Shown here piece by piece: positions 60,231 to 64,000 of a stretch of 64,000 nt of DNA. The notes under the pieces are model-generated. The model worked only from the letters and a program-made list of their open reading frames with translations. It did no database searches and was not told the DNA's origin. A program made the translations under genes and the position numbers. Positions within the stretch are counted from its first letter, which is position 1. Each line of letters starts with the position of its first letter. Origin of the DNA: Cyrtodaria siliqua (taxonomy: Eukaryota; Mollusca; Bivalvia; Adapedonta; Hiatellidae); assembly GCA_037043455.1 (NCBI GenBank), contig JAWPHD010008288.1, positions 1 through 64,000 on the forward strand, written 5' to 3'.

Positions 60231-60871
60231 GATCTATGTAGATGCAGTCATAAATCACATGACCGGTGGAGGTTCGGGAACGGGAACCGGTGGCAGCCAT
60301 TTTGACGGCGGAAGTTGTAGCTATCCCGGCGTGCCCTTTGGAAGCACGGACTGTAATGGCGCTGAGTCATGCCATTCATCCGACGGGACAATTCAAGATT
60401 ACGGTGACCCAGAGCAAGTCCGTAACTGCAAACTAGTTGGGTTAATAGATCTTAAACTGGGGAAAGACTATGTGAGAGGTCAGATCGCTGGTTTTATGAA
60501 TAACTTAATTGATATGGGCGTTGCTGGCTTCAGGGTGGACGCAGCAAAGCACATGTGGCCCGGTGACCTAGAAAACATATTTTCGAGGCTTCATAATCTT
60601 CAAAGTGGAACATTTGGCTCCGGAAAGAAACCCTTCATATTTCAGGAAGTGATTGACATGGGTGGCGAGCCAATCAAAATGGCAGAATACTTTGGAACTG
60701 GGAGGGTAACCGACTTTATATACGGCGTGAAATTAGCGGATATTTTCTTACGTCACTCCAATCCGGCTAAATATCTCAGCTCATGGGGTTCTACATGGGG
60801 AATGCCAAGTACAGAAGACATGGTGGTTTTTCTTAGTAACCATGACAACCAGAGAGGCCACGGAGGTGGTG
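60231..60871 (+). CDS. Alpha-amylase exon 4, catalytic core
   Basis: Alpha-amylase (GH13, EC 3.2.1.1) hydrolyses internal alpha-1,4 links in starch and glycogen; in molluscs it is a secreted digestive enzyme. This exon, residues 113-327, carries the conserved regions: I, DAVINHM (117-123); [13 protein letters not shown] with nucleophile Asp216 and chloride ligand Arg214; [13 protein letters not shown] with acid/base Glu252; [14 protein letters not shown] with chloride ligand Asn316 and Asp318. Domain B lies between I and II and includes four cysteines. Acceptor ttacag, donor g|gtaagt; the 1-base and 2-base overhangs fit both neighbours. No disabling change. The coding frame is intact across all five exons, so the gene looks functional despite its repeat-filled introns. 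Confidence 0.97.
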
Positions 60872-61420
60872 GTAAGTAGTTAATGAGTTATCTACTATGA
60901 CATTATACGTGCGCGTCTTAAACGTTGTTAGTCAAAGAAGGTTTCATACAAATGTATCACTACTTTTTAATGCATATATTTTGTATATTTTAAGACTTGT
61001 GTTGCTAAATTTGTCATTACAGCTTTTTTTATATCTCAAAAAATAGATGTGCGCGCTTTACTTTTTTACTCAGTATATAATTATCATGCGAATGCCATTG
61101 AAACATGACACCAGGACAGTTAAGTTCCTCAAAGTAAAAAAAAAGCGAAATAAAAATTTGCAAAATGCAATAGTTGTATGGTATAACACAAAATAACTAT
61201 TGTCATGTTAATTGCTGTTTTTCTGGAATTTCTCATGAATGTCAAGCGTTTAACTTTTTCTCAAACATAAAGCCATGATGTTTTGAACATATTTATGTCT
61301 TAAAACTTTACAGAAATGTAATATTCATAATAATAAAGGTAGATTATGCAAATCTGAGTCCATACTCTCTATTTGGCTCGGTATATATACCACAATAGAG
61401 AAATATTTGTATTAATCGTA

Positions 61421-61473
<53 letters not shown>

Positions 61474-61718
61474 CAAAATGAAAATAAATAAAATAACAAT
61501 AATGCCCACTGATACTGGTTAATTACAAGGTTAAGCACGACGTCCTTTCTACGACCTATACAAGCAACGCGACTAAAGTTTTGTTGATAGTGTATCCTGA
61601 AAATAATAAAATGACAAATTATTACTAATAGACATACGTTTACGTTTTCGTCTTGTAAGTTTGTTTTCTCGGTGAAAACAGGACTAGTGTTTATTTCTTT
61701 TATATTTCTTTCTTAAAG
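60872..61718 (+). other. Alpha-amylase intron 4, with (CAA)n tract
   Basis: Donor gtaagt, acceptor tcttaaag. Contains a (CAA)n microsatellite of about 17 units at 61422-61473. Otherwise AT-rich with nothing else recognised. Confidence 0.9.
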
Positions 61719-61827
61719 GTGCACCCATTACATTTTTCGACTCGAAGCCATTGAAGATCGCCACTGCTTTCATGTTGGCCCATCCCTACGGATTCCCAAG
61801 GGTTATGAGCAGCTATTCTTGGAACAG
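61719..61827 (+). CDS. Alpha-amylase exon 5
   Basis: Encodes the end of a glycine, then residues 328-362 plus two bases of the next arginine: [35 protein letters not shown]. Arg354 in [10 protein letters not shown] matches the third chloride-binding arginine of vertebrate pancreatic amylase, so a chloride-dependent enzyme is expected. The donor is gaacag|gtatgt, and the final ~17 bases of the exon are the seed of the tandem array that follows. About 150 C-terminal residues, by comparison with the usual ~510, must lie beyond the window. Confidence 0.95.
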
Positions 61828-64000
61828 GTATGTTGTCGTAGAATGAGCTACTATTCATGGAACAGGCATGTTGTTGTAGAAAGAGCTAATATTCATGGAA
61901 CAAGAATGTTGTCGTAAAAAGAGGTAATATTCACGGAACAGGCATGTTGTTGTAGAAAAAGCAGCTATTCATGGAACAGGTATGTTGTCGTAGAAAGAGC
62001 TACTATTCATGGAACAGGTATGTTGTCGTATAAAGAGGTACTATTCATGGAACAGGCATGTTGTTGTAGAAAAAGCAGCTATTCATGGAACAGGTATGTT
62101 GGCTTAGTAAGAGCTGCTATTCATAGAACAGGCATGTTGTCGTAGAAAAAGAAACTATTCATGGAACAGGTATGTTGTCGTAGAAAGAGCAATCGTGGAG
62201 AAAGCAACTATTCATGGAACAGGTATGTTGTCGTAGAATGAGCAGCCATTCATGGAACAGGTATGTTGTCGTAGAATGAGCTACTATTCATGGAACAGAT
62301 ATGTTGTCGTAGAATGAGCTAATATTCATGGAACAGGTATGTTGTCGTAGAATGAGCTACTATTCATGGAACAGGTATGTTGTCGTAGAATGAGCAGCCA
62401 TTCATGGAACAGGTATGTTGTCGTAGAATGAGCTAATATTCATGGAACAGGTATGTTGTCGTAGAATGAGCTACTATTCATGGAACAAGTATGTTGTCGT
62501 AGAATGAGCAGCCATTCATGGAACAGATATGTTGTCGTAGAATGAGCTAATATTCATGGAACAGGTATGTTGTCGTAGAATGAGCTACTATTCATGGAAT
62601 AGGTATGTTGTCGTAGAAAGAGGTATTATGCATGGAACAGGCATGTTGTCGTAGAAAGAGGTACTATTCATGGAACAGGTATGTTGTCGTAGAAAGAGGT
62701 ACTATTCATGGAACAGGCATGTTGTCGTAGAAAGATGTATTATTCATGGAACAGGCATGTTGTCGTAGAAAAAGCAGCTATTCATGGAACAGGTATGTTG
62801 GCTTAGAAAGAGCTACTATTCATAGAACAGGCATGTTGTCGTAGAAAAAGAAACTATTCATGGAACAGGTATGTTGTCGTAGAAAGTGCCATCGTAGAGA
62901 AAGCAACTATTCATGGAACAGGCATGTTGTCGTAGAAAAAGAAACTATTCATGGAACAGGCATGTTGTCGTAGAAAGAGCATAATATTTTTGGAATAGGT
63001 ATGTTGTCGTAGAATGAGCAGCCATTCATGGAACAGGTATGCTGTCGCAGAATGGGCTTATATTCATGGAACAGGTATGTTGTCGTAGAATGAGCTACTA
63101 TTCGTGGAACAGGTATGTTGTCGTAGAATGAGCTACTATTCATGGAACAGGTATGTTGTCGTAGAATGAGCTAATATTCAGGGAACAGGTATGTTGTCGT
63201 AGAATGAGCAGATATTCATGGAACATGTATGTTGTCGTAGAATGAGCTAATATTCAGGGAACAGGTATGTTGTCGTAGAATGAGGAGCTATTCATGAAAC
63301 ATGTATGTTGTCGTAGAATGAGCAGCTATTCATTGAACGTATATGTTGTCGTAGAATCAGCTACTATTCATGGAACAGGTATGTTGTCGTATAATGAGCT
63401 AATATTCATGGAACATGTATGATGTCGTAGAATGAGCAGCTATTCATGGAACATGTATGTTGTCGTAGAATGAGCAGCTATTCATGGAACAGGTATATTG
63501 TCGTAGAATGAGCAGCTATTCATGGAACATGTATGTTGTCGTAGAATGAGCAGCTATTCATGGAACAGGTATATTGTCGTAGAATGAGCAGCTATTCATG
63601 GAACATGTATGTTGTCGTAGAATGAGCAGCTATTCATGGAACATGTATGTTGTCGTAGAATGAGCAGCTATTCATGGAACATGAATGTTGTCGTAGAATG
63701 AGCTACTATTCATGGAACAGGTATGTTGTCGTAGAATGAGCTACTATTCCGGGAACAGGTATGTTGTCGTAGAATAAGCTAGTATTCATGGAACATGTAT
63801 GTTGTGGTAGAATGAGCTACTATTCATGGAACAGGTATGTTGTCGTAGAATGAGCTACTATTCATGGAACAGGTATGTTGTCGTAGAATGAGCTACTATT
63901 CAGTGAACAGGTATGTTGTCGTAGAATAAGCTAGTATTCATGGAACATGTATGTTGTCGTAGAATGAGCAGCTATTCATGGAACATGTATGTTGTCGTAG
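61811..64000 (+). repeat. 38-bp tandem array built from the exon 5 / intron 5 boundary (5' splice-site array)
   Basis: Every ~38-bp unit contains 'agctattcatggaacag' followed by 'gtatgttgtcgtagaatg'. The first half copies the last bases of exon 5 ('agctattcttggaacag') and the second half copies the first bases of intron 5, including the donor GTATGT. About 57 units run to the window edge and continue beyond it. Many keep CAG|GTATGT intact; others carry CAT|GTATGT, mainly near the right end. Spacer variants are 'gaatgagctact', 'gaatgagcagct' and 'gaaagaggtact'. Confidence 0.95.

Overview
This is eukaryotic, AT-rich, repeat-dense DNA with short spliced exons and GT-AG introns. Gene content and dispersed repeats point to a mollusc, most likely a bivalve: a secreted animal-type (chloride-dependent) alpha-amylase, a TRIM-like B-box/coiled-coil/beta-propeller gene of the kind expanded in bivalves, a C2H2 zinc-finger gene, and many tRNA-derived SINE fragments. 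The species assignment is inference.

Left part (1-14200). After a ~44-bp minisatellite (1-560) lies a two-exon C2H2 zinc-finger gene on the minus strand (coding exons 6333-6495 and 3249-4138; reconstructed length 350 aa). A TRIM-like gene is divergent to it on the plus strand (exon 7965-8326, large exon 11637-13005). Its large exon has two frame disruptions and looks broken as assembled. A 54-bp minisatellite and a polyadenylation signal follow.

Middle (14200-39960). This is mostly mobile-element debris: an inverted-repeat element (14935-15985); a LINE reverse-transcriptase relic with a SINE nested in it (16725-17300); a 3.6-kb element or inverted duplication with ~0.78-kb arms (17765-21350), one arm split by another SINE; and a broken Mutator-like transposase (about 23816-25010). 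Its homology stops at a small insert carrying a textbook hammerhead self-cleaving ribozyme (25135-25230). There are also LINE and SINE relics, a 63-bp minisatellite, one orphan minus-strand exon (30993-31194) and a 1-kb terminal-inverted-repeat element (37129-38136).

Right part (39960-64000). A single alpha-amylase gene begins here and runs off the window. It has a TATA box at 40626, a signal-peptide exon at 40668-40710, and exons at 43626-43768, 59754-59905, 60231-60871 and 61719-61827. Phases match throughout, giving 362 complete codons and all catalytic and chloride-binding residues; the last part of the protein lies beyond base 64000. Its introns are dominated by arrays: poly-G and 23-bp repeats in intron 1, ~15.3 kb of 38/39-bp repeats in the 16-kb intron 2, and at least 2.2 kb of 38-bp repeats in intron 5. 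The intron 5 unit is itself the exon-5/intron-5 boundary, so the 5' splice site is copied dozens of times. The proximal promoter is also duplicated, with a 560-bp foldback element between the two copies.

The strongest candidates for something new are the exon-boundary-derived splice-donor array, the parallel array at the donor of intron 2, the hammerhead ribozyme at the break in the transposase, and the split duplicated amylase promoter.
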